Positions 1 to 7,909 of a stretch of DNA of 7,909 nucleotides are shown here, piece after piece; positions within the stretch are counted from its first letter, which is position 1, and each line of letters begins with the position of its first letter. Below the pieces are notes generated by a model. The model had not been told where the DNA came from. It ran no database searches and saw only the letters and a list, made by a program, of their open reading frames with translations. Made by a program: the position numbers and the translations under genes. Source of the stretch: DATLFI01 sp035524895 (GTDB lineage Bacteria; Acidobacteriota; Thermoanaerobaculia; Multivoradales; Multivoraceae); assembly GCA_035524895.1 (NCBI GenBank), contig DATLFI010000088.1, positions 1 through 7,909 on the forward strand, written 5' to 3'.

Positions 1-503
1 GAGGCGGGCGCCGAGGCGAGTCCGGGCAGCCATCATCCGGAGCGCTCTGGGGCCGTGCGCAGCTACGCGCCCACGCGCCATCGGCACACCGCCGAGGTGG
101 AGCAGGCGCTGGAGGCGCTGGGCGCGCCTCTTCGCGTGCACCTGTCTGTGACGGCGATCGAGCTGGTTCGCGGCGTGCTCGCGACGACGCACGCGTTCGT
201 CACCCCCGGCGTCACGGAGCGAGACCTGTTCGGCGCCTACCGCGAGGCCTGCGCGTGCGAGCCGTTCCTGCGCTTCGTGAGCGAGCGCAAGGGGCTCTAC
301 CGGCGTCCCGAGCCCAAGATCCTCGCCGGCTGCAACGTCGCCGAGGTCGGGTTCGACTTCGACTCCGAGAGCGGTCGCGTGGTGGCGTTGTGCGCGATCG
401 ACAACTTGATGAAAGGCGCCGCCGGAACGGCCGTGCAGTGCCTGAACGTGATGATGGGCTTCGACGAAGGAGCGGGTCTGGGGTTCCCGGGCCTGCACCC
501 GAT

Positions 504-507
<4 letters not shown>
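1..507 (+). CDS. lysY: LysW-aminoadipate semialdehyde-forming reductase (LysY/ArgC family), 5'-truncated
   Basis: This is the C-terminal 168 residues of an ArgC-type NADPH-dependent reductase. It reduces the acyl phosphate made by the next gene's kinase domain to a semialdehyde, here most likely on LysW-bound 2-aminoadipate. The frame is open from base 1, so the gene starts upstream; the family is about 340-350 residues, so about half is missing. Family signatures seen are SHHPERSGAVRSYAPTRHRH at the window edge, YRRPEPKILAGCNVAEVGFD, and AIDNLMKGAAGTAVQCLN near the end, the hallmark C-terminal ArgC/LysY helix. The GTG at 55 is internal to this conserved region and is not the start. The stop overlaps the next gene's TTG start (TTGA). 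LysY is preferred over ArgC because the next two products carry LysW-pathway signatures; a dual role in arginine synthesis is possible, as reported for some LysW systems. Confidence 0.93.
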
Positions 508-2524
<2,017 letters not shown>

Positions 2525-2528
<4 letters not shown>

Positions 2529-3766
2529 CATGTGCCGTGACACGGGAGGCAGATCGTCGAGCTGCCGAGGAACTACTCGCGGGGCTGGTGGGGATCCCCT
2601 CGCTGTCGGGTAGCGAGCGCCAGGCCGCGGAGTGGCTGGTCGAGCGACTCCGCGAGCTGGGCTTCGAGCGCTCCTATGTCGACGAGGCCGGCAACGCGGT
2701 GGGGGAGATCGGCGCGACGGACGCGCCTCGGATGGCGCTCCTGTTGGGACACATCGACACGGTGGCCGGCGAGGTTCCAGTGCGGCGCGGGCCTGGGGAC
2801 GGCGGCGTGGACTCGCTCTACGGTCGTGGCGCTGTGGACGCCAAAGGCCCGCTGTGCTCGCTCGCCTGCGGCGCCGCGCGCTTCGGTGCCGCGGCGGCGC
2901 GGGCGGCCGGGTTGCGCGTCGTGGTCGCGGGGGCAGTCGAGGAGGAGGCGCCCGGGAGCCGAGGCGCACGGCACCTGGCGGGCCGATTCGACGGTCGACG
3001 GGAGCCACGTCCCGCTGTCTGCGTGATCGGCGAGCCGAGCCGTTGGGATCGCCTCACCATCGGCTACAAGGGCAGCCTCCTCGTCGAGGTCGAGGCGGAG
3101 CGCGCGATGACGCACGGCGCCGGTCCTCACCGAGGCGTCGCGGCCTCGGTGGTCGAGGTGTGGCTCAGTCTCGAGCGCCTGGCAGCCACCTACAACCGGG
3201 AACGATCCAAGACCTTCGACCAGCTCCAACCCTTCCTACGATCCATCGCGACCTCGAGCGACGGGCTGCGGGAACGCGCGGTCGCGACGCTCTCGGCGCG
3301 CCTTCCGGTGGGGTTCGACACCGGAGAGCTGGCAGCGCACATGATCGCCCGAGTGGAGGAGCTGTGCGGACGAGCAGCCATCCGAGAGGGCTCCCTCGAT
3401 CGGCCGGGCCCTGACCTGAACGTCTCTGACCTGAAGGTCTCGATCGAGGGCACCGAGTTGCGCTGCACGCTGCGTTTCCACGGCTACGAGACCGCCTACC
3501 GAGCCCCCCGAGGAGGACTCCTCGCAGCCGCGTTCCTCGGAGCCATCCGGCAGATCGGTCACGAGTCGGCTGCGGCGCCGGAGCCGCGCTTCCTGGTCAA
3601 GACCGGTACCAGCGACATGAACGTCGTCGGGCCGGTGTTCGAGTGCCCGATCCTGGCCTACGGGCCGGGCGACTCTTCACTCGACCACACGCCCCACGAG
3701 CACCTCGCTCTAGACGAGTACTGGCGCGCGACGCGCGTGGTCGAGACCGCGCTGCGTCGCTTGTGA
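2525..3766 (+). CDS. lysK: LysW-lysine hydrolase (LysK, M20 metallopeptidase family)
   Basis: LysK does the last step of the pathway, hydrolysing the amide bond between lysine and the C-terminal glutamate of LysW and so regenerating the carrier. The 413-residue protein has the M20 metal and catalytic set: LLLGHIDTV (H76, D78), GRGAVDAKGP (D105), AVEEEAPGSRGAR (E140/E141), GEPS (E170), and DHTPHEH near the C-terminus (H388). GYKGSL and the THGAGP turn open the dimerisation domain, and KTGTSDMNVVGP is a typical LysK motif. The GTG start overlaps the preceding TGA (GTGA) and has an SD 5 bases upstream; GTG 2537 is the alternative. It is longer than the roughly 350-380 residues I expect for compact LysK proteins; the extra length appears to lie in the dimerisation domain at about residues 205-290. 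A small in-frame tandem duplication sits at 3413-3442. ArgE/DapE-like M20 peptidases are the alternative, but context makes LysK clear. Confidence 0.92.
3413..3442 (+). repeat. 15-base in-frame imperfect tandem duplication in lysK
   Basis: Two adjacent 15-base units (3413-3427 and 3428-3442) differ at two positions. They encode DLNVS followed by DLKVS, residues 297-306 of LysK, so the reading frame is kept. Confidence 0.6.
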
Positions 3767-3776
3767 GGGACGACTG

Positions 3777-4289
3777 CTATCCCGCGACCCGCCACTCGCC
3801 GTTCTCGAGCGCGAACGGCAAGGCCACGGTGGTCGAGCTCGAAGTGACCGAGCCGTCGGGCTCCTCGCGTCGCGTCGTCGTGACGATCTCCAGGAACGCG
3901 GCGGCGCCGTGGATCGAGAGGACTCCGCCTTGCTCGATGGCGGACAAGAAGTTCGGCGGGCGGGGCAGCACCTTGCGCTTGAACTCCTCGCTGCGATGGC
4001 GCTGGCCGAGCGACTGGCCGCGGGCCCGCTCCTGTTCCGCGACGGTCGCGAGGTGGAGCGCGTCGTCCATACGACCGGAATGCACCAGCTCGGCGTAACA
4101 GATGGCGAGCCTACCGACCGGGTGCCCCAGGATCTCTGGTCCGCGCAGCTCGGTCCCACCCGGCAGCAGGCCGGCGTCGATGGAAACGGGAGCTGCGTTC
4201 GACGTACCGGACACGCCGAGCGCTGCCGCTAGGAGAACGCCGAGGACTCGCCGCCGAGTAGGCGTTGCTACCGCACTTCCTGGACGCAT
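3777..4289 (-). CDS. Small exported protein of unknown function
   Basis: I do not recognise the family. The 170-residue product starts with a signal peptide: TPTRRRVLGVLLAAALGVSG, with an arginine run (Tat-like but without a full Tat consensus), a hydrophobic core, and a likely cleavage site after SNA at about residue 32. The mature part, about 138 residues, has no cysteine pair or lipobox. It has an alpha-helical start (ICYAELVHSGRMDDALHLAT) and a beta-rich end (FLEIVTTTRREEPDG, then TVALPFALENGEWRVAG). The final ENGEWRVAG resembles the last strand of NTF2-like/DUF4878-type small domains; that is a guess from pattern only. The gene converges on lysK with 10 bases between stops and is unlikely to belong to that operon. 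The ATG at 4289 has no clear SD, but it is the only start that keeps the whole signal peptide. Confidence 0.7.
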   Translation of the reverse strand: MRPGSAVATPTRRRVLGVLLAAALGVSGTSNAAPVSIDAGLLPGGTELRGPEILGHPVGRLAICYAELVHSGRMDDALHLATVAEQERARGQSLGQRHRSEEFKRKVLPRPPNFLSAIEQGGVLSIHGAAAFLEIVTTTRREEPDGSVTSSSTTVALPFALENGEWRVAG

Positions 4290-4541
4290 GGAGGACCGAA
4301 ACGAGATCGAGCTGATTTCGAGCAGATTCTAACCCGGATGGGCCACTTCTCGCATCAGGCCCGACCGCTAACCTGTTCCGGGTTGGTGCGCGAGAATGCC
4401 ATACGTGCCCTTCTTTGACGTAAAGCCAAGGCTCGGGGGGCGATCAGCAGCACGAGCTCGAGGCGGAGGCCGCTCACGAGAGCTGCCGCCGGAAGGGAGC
4501 GGGCGGGCGCGGGACGAAGAGCGGACAAGCCGCTTGCTGGT
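4290..4541. other. Noncoding spacer between two minus-strand genes
   Basis: This 252-base spacer separates the end of the HNH gene from the start of the exported protein gene. Apart from the possible -10 at 4326-4331, I see no RNA gene, strong hairpin plus U-run terminator, or conserved ORF in it. Its lower-GC part lies at about 4300-4430. Confidence 0.5.
4326..4331 (-). promoter_or_regulatory. Possible -10 element for the small exported protein gene
   Basis: On the minus strand this reads TAGAAT, five of six matches to TATAAT, 36 bases before the ATG. There is no convincing -35 hexamer at 16-18 bases, so the call is weak. Confidence 0.3.
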
Positions 4542-6068
4542 TCACCCGATGCTGATTCCGGTCCGAGTTGCGCGTCCCGCTGCGCCTTCGAGGTCGAGGA
4601 ACGCCGACACTGCGAATCGGAGCTCGAAGGGCTCGCCGTTCCACGTCGGGAGACCGGTGGCGGGACCAATCGCGAGCCCATCGCGTTGGTGACGCCGCCC
4701 GAGAGCGCCGATCGGATCGGCCGGCAGTGGCGGCGGTGCGGGCGAGACAGGCAGCAGCCGGCCGTCAGGCCGCCGGAAGCGGGCCTCGCCATTGCGCAAC
4801 AGCTCCACGGAGAAGCCTTCCTCGTGCACCGCGCGATGGTGCCGCCGGCACAGCAGGAGCAGGTTCGCCAGGCTCGTCGCGCCGCCGTCGGCCCAGTGCT
4901 CGACGTGATGCGCGTCGCAGAAGCGCGAAGTGCAGCCGGGGAAGCGGCAGCCGCGGTCGCGGCGCTCGAGAGCGCGGCGGATCGCGGGCGGAACCGTGCG
5001 AGTCTTGCGCCCTACCGAGAGGATCTCGCCGCTGGCGCCCTCGACCATGGTCACGGTGCCGGCGTCGCACGCGAGCCGCCGGCACGTTTCCGCGGAAACG
5101 CGTTCGCCGCATTCCAGCACGCCGCCGTCGCAGGTTTCTTCGTCGAGGCTCTCGACGTGGACGACAACTTGATGGCGGTCGGCGGTGCGGTGCTGCCCGG
5201 CGGAAACAGCGGCGAGCCCGCCGCCGAGCGCGCTCTCGGCGAGCAGGGCCAGCGCGTCCGCGCGACGTTGCTCGGCGGAAGGAGGCTCCGCCGGGTCGGC
5301 GGGGTCGGGGACGGACTGCCGCCGATAGAGCTCCTCCTGCGCCGCTTCGAGCGCGCGCACCAGGAGCTCGCCGACCTCCGGGTCGAGCCGGCAGCGCAGC
5401 ACGAGCATCCCGTCCTCGTCGAAGTGGTACTGGAGTGAGCGCTGCTCGTGACTTTCGTTGGCGCGCTCGATCTCCTCCAGGCGCTTGCAGCGCCGCCAGG
5501 CTCTCACCAGCTTTTCGACGTGCGAGGCGGTGCCCGCGCGCGCGAAGTGGAGAAGCTCCTCCTCGGTCGCCGCGGCCGCGACCCTGGTCAGAGCGCGTAC
5601 CTTCGAGAACGACAGCTCGCCGCAGCGCATCGCCTCCGAGATCAGCGGCAGGTCGCCGAGCGCCCGCGCCACTCGCACCTTCTCCCGCGCCGCACCGAGG
5701 TCGATCCCGGTGCGCCAGCTCAGCCCGTGGGCGCAGGACCGGAAGCCCGAGCTCCAGCCCTCGCGCCCGTCGAACTCGCGGAGCAGCACGAGCAGCCGGT
5801 GGGTAGCCGCGCCGATGTGCGCCGCCAGCTCCGCGATCTCGTCGCCTAGCTGGTCGATTCGTGCCGAGCTCGAGGCGCGGGCGGCGGCAAACGTCGAGCT
5901 GTGGGCATGTCCCGAGGCGCGGGCGGCGCCCCATGCCCGCTCGACTCCACTGAGCTCGGAAGGCCGGGCGGCGGCGCCCTCTCCCGCAAAGCGGGAGAGG
6001 GTAGGGGTGAGGGCCTGCCTCGGGGTGACGCCCGTTACCGCGTGGGTGGTTGGCTGGAGAACGGCCAT
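4542..6068 (-). CDS. DUF222 domain HNH endonuclease-family protein (13E12 repeat type)
   Basis: The 508-residue product has an N-terminal low-complexity stretch (1-62), a DUF222 domain (about 64-330; typical phrases are ELAAHIGAATHRLL, FDGREGW, LSWRTG), and an HNH nuclease module at about 360-412. The module reads GCRFPGCTSRFCDAHHVEHW, with the catalytic-type histidine pair H387/H388, then the Asn-containing TSLANLLLLCRRHHRAVH. A Pro-rich tail follows (413-508). The family is predicted to cut DNA but its biological role is not settled; many copies occur in actinobacteria and some high-GC proteobacterial-type genomes. All key HNH residues are present. The ATG at 6068 is well supported: it has GGAGG 8 bases upstream and a promoter just before, and no ATG, GTG or TTG occurs in frame until well inside DUF222. 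As a consequence, a palindromic repeat (5977-6014) is translated as residues 19-31. Confidence 0.9.
   Translation of the reverse strand: MAVLQPTTHAVTGVTPRQALTPTLSRFAGEGAAARPSELSGVERAWGAARASGHAHSSTFAAARASSSARIDQLGDEIAELAAHIGAATHRLLVLLREFDGREGWSSGFRSCAHGLSWRTGIDLGAAREKVRVARALGDLPLISEAMRCGELSFSKVRALTRVAAAATEEELLHFARAGTASHVEKLVRAWRRCKRLEEIERANESHEQRSLQYHFDEDGMLVLRCRLDPEVGELLVRALEAAQEELYRRQSVPDPADPAEPPSAEQRRADALALLAESALGGGLAAVSAGQHRTADRHQVVVHVESLDEETCDGGVLECGERVSAETCRRLACDAGTVTMVEGASGEILSVGRKTRTVPPAIRRALERRDRGCRFPGCTSRFCDAHHVEHWADGGATSLANLLLLCRRHHRAVHEEGFSVELLRNGEARFRRPDGRLLPVSPAPPPLPADPIGALGRRHQRDGLAIGPATGLPTWNGEPFELRFAVSAFLDLEGAAGRATRTGISIG
5977..6014 (-). repeat. Palindromic dispersed-type repeat embedded in the HNH coding region
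   Basis: A perfect 11-base inverted repeat (5977-5987 and 5991-6001) flanks a 3-base AAA loop and is followed by a TAGGGGTGAGGGC tail. On the minus strand it encodes LTPTLSRFAGEG. I recognise this as the widespread intergenic repeat often mis-annotated as a TPTLS-containing peptide in high-GC proteobacterial-type genomes (recalled, not searched). There is only one copy in this window. Confidence 0.75.
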
Positions 6069-6076
6069 GGCTGGAG

Positions 6077-6081
6077 CCTCC
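6077..6081 (-). promoter_or_regulatory. Shine-Dalgarno site for the HNH gene
   Basis: GGAGG on the minus strand lies 8 bases before the ATG at 6068. It fixes that start, which forces translation through the embedded repeat. Confidence 0.75.
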
Positions 6082-6106
6082 GACGAGGGGCGGAAGTGAG
6101 GCGGAA

Positions 6107-6135
6107 AGAATACGCCAACACCACTCCAAAGTCAA
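6107..6135 (-). promoter_or_regulatory. Sigma70-type promoter for the HNH gene
   Basis: On the minus strand, TTGACT (6130-6135; five of six matches to the -35 consensus) is followed after exactly 17 bases by TATTCT (6107-6112; four of six). The predicted transcript would start near 6100, giving a leader of about 30 bases that includes the SD. It sits in the most AT-rich part of the 137-base gap between the HNH gene and hsdM. Confidence 0.6.
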
Positions 6136-6191
6136 CCCCAATACGACACCTCTTTGGCCCTCCGCCCAACGGCGCCGCTGCTCCCGGTTGC

Positions 6192-6197
6192 TATCCT
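6192..6197 (+). promoter_or_regulatory. Possible -10 element for hsdM (near-leaderless)
   Basis: TATCCT lies 8 bases before the hsdM ATG with no SD in between. If it is the -10, transcription would begin at or next to the start codon. No good -35 is visible at 17 bases, so this is tentative. Confidence 0.3.
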
Positions 6198-6205
6198 CCG
6201 CCACC

Positions 6206-7696
6206 ATGGTCACCGGCGAGATCAAGTCGAAGGTCGACGGCATCTGGAACACGATGTGGTCGGGCGGCATCTCCAACCCGCTCTCGGTCATCGAGCAGCT
6301 CACCTACCTGCTCTTCCTCAAGCGCCTCGACGAGGTGCACACGCTGCGCGAGAGCAAGGCCGAGCGCACCGGCAAGCCGATCGAGCGGCCGATCTTCGGG
6401 CCGAAGCAGCAACGCCTGCGCTGGTCGAAGTTCAAGGATCTCGCTCCCGAGACGATGTTCGAGCTGGTGCGCGACCAGGTGTTCCCCTTCATGAAGACGC
6501 TCGGCGCCAACGGTGAAGGGAAGGAGGGCTCGACCTACACGCACCACATGAAGGACGCCATCTTCATGATGCCGACGCCGCGGGTGCTGGCGAACGTGGT
6601 CGACCAGATAGACGAGATCGAGATGGCGGACCGCGACACCAAGGGCGATCTCTACGAGTACATGCTCGGCAAGATCGCGACCGCCGGGCAGAACGGCCAG
6701 TTCCGGACGCCTCGTCACATCATCCAGTTGATGGTGGAGATGACCACGCCGACCCCGAAGGACCTGATCTGCGACCCGGCCTGCGGGACCGCGGGCTTCC
6801 TCGTCGCCGCCTCCGAGTACCTGCGCGAGCAGCATCCCGACATCGACAAGACCGCCGCCGCGCGCCGCCGCTTCGATCACGGCACCTTCCACGGCTTCGA
6901 CTTCGACAGCACCATGCTGCGCATCGGCAGCATGAACATGCTGCTCCACGGCGTCGAGAACCCGGACATCCGCTACCGCGACTCGCTGGCCGAGGGGACC
7001 GGGAAGGGCGGGGACGACGCCGAGAAGTACTCCCTGATCCTCGCCAACCCGCCGTTCGCTGGCAGCCTCGACTACGAGTCCACCGCCAAGGACCTGCTCC
7101 AGGTGGTCAAGACCAAGAAGACCGAGCTGCTGTTCCTGGCGCTGTTCCTGCGGCTCCTGCAAACCGGCGGCCGCGCGGCCGTCATCGTGCCGGACGGAGT
7201 CCTGTTCGGCTCGAGCAACGCGCACAAGGCGCTGCGCCGGATCCTGGTCGAGGACCAGAAGCTCGACGGCATCGTCTCGATGCCCTCCGGCGTGTTCAAG
7301 CCCTACGCGGGCGTGTCGACCGCGATCCTGCTGTTCACCAAGACGAACTCCGGCGGGACCGACAGCGTCTGGTTCTACGACATGCAACAGGACGGGTTCT
7401 CGCTCGACGACAAGCGGACCCCGCAGCCGGACAAGAGCGACCTGCCGGACGTGCTCAAGCGGTGGCGGGGGAGGAGTGGGAAAGAGGAGAAAGGAAGGAA
7501 GAGGACGGAGAAGAGCTTCCTGGTGCCGAAGGCCGAGATCGCGGGCAACGACTACGACCTGTCGATCAACCGGTACAAGGAGGTGGAGTACGAGGCGGTG
7601 GAGTACGACCCGCCCGCCGTGATCCTGGCGAGGTTGGCGAGGTTGGAGGAGGAGATCGGGGAGGGGAGGAGGGAGTTGGAGGGGATGTTGGGGTGA
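6206..7696 (+). CDS. hsdM: Type I restriction-modification system DNA methyltransferase subunit (N6-adenine)
   Basis: The 496-residue product is the modification subunit of a type I system. It methylates adenine with S-adenosylmethionine in a complex with HsdS and is needed for both modification and restriction. The N-terminal helical HsdM domain (about 5-150) opens with the family signature WNTMWSGGISNPLSVIEQLT and LLFLKRLDE. The methyltransferase domain starts at about 155 (LYEYMLGKIATAGQNGQFRTPR), with SAM motif I DPACGTAGF (190-198) and catalytic motif IV NPPF (281-284). VPDGVLFGSSNAHKALR and NDYDLSINRYKE are also typical. The C-terminus (about 470-496) looks like a short coiled coil. The ATG at 6206 matches the conserved N-terminus; there is no SD. 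Two local patches (7461-7515, 7636-7693) switch to AGG, GGG and TTG codons, unlike the rest of the gene. hsdS overlaps the end by four bases. Confidence 0.95.
   Translation: MVTGEIKSKVDGIWNTMWSGGISNPLSVIEQLTYLLFLKRLDEVHTLRESKAERTGKPIERPIFGPKQQRLRWSKFKDLAPETMFELVRDQVFPFMKTLGANGEGKEGSTYTHHMKDAIFMMPTPRVLANVVDQIDEIEMADRDTKGDLYEYMLGKIATAGQNGQFRTPRHIIQLMVEMTTPTPKDLICDPACGTAGFLVAASEYLREQHPDIDKTAAARRRFDHGTFHGFDFDSTMLRIGSMNMLLHGVENPDIRYRDSLAEGTGKGGDDAEKYSLILANPPFAGSLDYESTAKDLLQVVKTKKTELLFLALFLRLLQTGGRAAVIVPDGVLFGSSNAHKALRRILVEDQKLDGIVSMPSGVFKPYAGVSTAILLFTKTNSGGTDSVWFYDMQQDGFSLDDKRTPQPDKSDLPDVLKRWRGRSGKEEKGRKRTEKSFLVPKAEIAGNDYDLSINRYKEVEYEAVEYDPPAVILARLARLEEEIGEGRRELEGMLG
7658..7684 (+). other. G-quadruplex-type motif at the hsdM/hsdS junction
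   Basis: Four G-runs (7658-7661, 7663-7666, 7671-7673, 7681-7684) are separated by loops of 1, 4 and 7 bases, meeting the canonical G3+ with 1-7 base loop rule on the coding strand. The last run is part of the hsdS SD. It also encodes the end of HsdM, so purine-rich coding may be the whole explanation. Confidence 0.5.
7678..7684 (+). promoter_or_regulatory. Shine-Dalgarno site for hsdS
   Basis: GGAGGGG lies 8 bases before the GTG at 7693, within the last hsdM codons, and supports that start. Confidence 0.65.
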
Positions 7697-7909
7697 GGAC
7701 TGCGTTGCTCGGTGAGATCGTCGAGTTCCGCGGAGGGGGGACGCCTTCAAAGGCGCGCCCAGAGTTCTACGCCGGGAACATTCCATGGGTAACACCGAAG
7801 GACATGAAGTCCTGGCTTGTCGACACCTCTGCTCAGAAGATCACCGCGCAAGCGGTCGTGGAGAGCGCTGCCAAGCTGATTCCAAGCGCCAGCGTTCTCG
7901 TAGTTGTTC
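7693..7909 (+). CDS. hsdS: Type I restriction-modification specificity subunit, 3'-truncated
   Basis: The first 72 codons of the DNA-recognition subunit are present and the frame runs off the window end. HsdS binds the target sequence through two target recognition domains and docks HsdM. The N-terminus shows the usual start of the first recognition domain: LGEIVEFRGGGTPSK, then AGNIPWVTPKDMKS, then KITAQAV and KLIPSASVLVVV. The GTG start overlaps the hsdM TGA (GTGA) and has GGAGGGG 8 bases upstream, so hsdM and hsdS are probably co-transcribed and translationally coupled. DNA specificity cannot be predicted from this fragment. hsdR is expected downstream or upstream of the window. Confidence 0.9.
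   Translation, partial: MRTALLGEIVEFRGGGTPSKARPEFYAGNIPWVTPKDMKSWLVDTSAQKITAQAVVESAAKLIPSASVLVVV

Noticed and set aside
255..503. Upstream extension of the lysZ-lysJ frame to an ATG at 255
   Set aside because: It overlaps lysY in another frame, gives an arginine-rich sequence without kinase similarity, and the conserved kinase N-terminus begins at about 504.
3764..3790. Bidirectional terminator between lysK and the convergent gene
   Set aside because: The 10-base gap and its flanks show no GC stem followed by a T-run.
5977..6001. The perfect 11-base hairpin as a rho-independent terminator
   Set aside because: There is no U-run after the stem in either direction, and it lies inside the HNH gene just after its start.
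6050..6205. hsdM start at ATG 6050
   Set aside because: The added 52 residues overlap the start and promoter of the HNH gene and do not resemble HsdM; the conserved N-terminus begins at 6206.
4765..6303. 512-residue minus-strand ORF in another frame over the HNH gene
   Set aside because: It is an arginine/proline/alanine-rich shadow typical of high-GC DNA; the DUF222 and HNH motifs are all in the other frame.
6191..7795. 534-residue ORF antisense to hsdM
   Set aside because: It is a shadow of the hsdM codon pattern, with no recognisable motifs.

Overview
This is a GC-rich bacterial window. The coding strands prefer G/C at third codon positions, starts include TTG and GTG, and Shine-Dalgarno (SD) sites and a sigma70-type promoter can be read. 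An AAA-type (LysW carrier) lysine operon, a DUF222/HNH nuclease gene and a short palindromic repeat of a kind common in high-GC proteobacterial-type genomes suggest an uncultured high-GC bacterium, for example a deltaproteobacterial-like, Binatota-like or myxobacterial-like lineage. The sequence alone does not fix the taxon.

Layout: (1) Bases 1-3766, plus strand: the end of a lysine (possibly lysine/arginine) operon using the amino-group carrier protein LysW. It holds the C-terminal half of lysY (reductase), one uninterrupted reading frame joining lysZ (kinase) to lysJ (aminotransferase), and lysK (hydrolase that releases lysine from LysW). All junctions are 4-base stop/start overlaps, so translation is probably coupled. 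LysW and the ligase LysX are not in the window and probably lie upstream. (2) Bases 3777-4289, minus strand: a small exported protein of unknown function, convergent with lysK. (3) Bases 4542-6068, minus strand: a DUF222 + HNH endonuclease-family protein with a readable promoter and SD. A palindromic repeat is embedded in its N-terminal coding region. (4) Bases 6206-7909, plus strand: the start of a type I restriction-modification locus, with complete hsdM and the first 72 codons of hsdS. hsdR is not present and would be expected outside the window.

The first block makes lysine while intermediates stay attached to LysW: LysZ phosphorylates, LysY reduces, LysJ transaminates and LysK cleaves. 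The last two blocks are nucleic-acid-acting genes typical of variable chromosomal regions, so the boundary between core metabolism and accessory DNA probably lies near 3767. I see no clearly new multi-gene system. The most notable points are the LysZ-LysJ fusion, the repeat translated inside the HNH gene, and a G-quadruplex-type motif overlapping the hsdS ribosome binding site.
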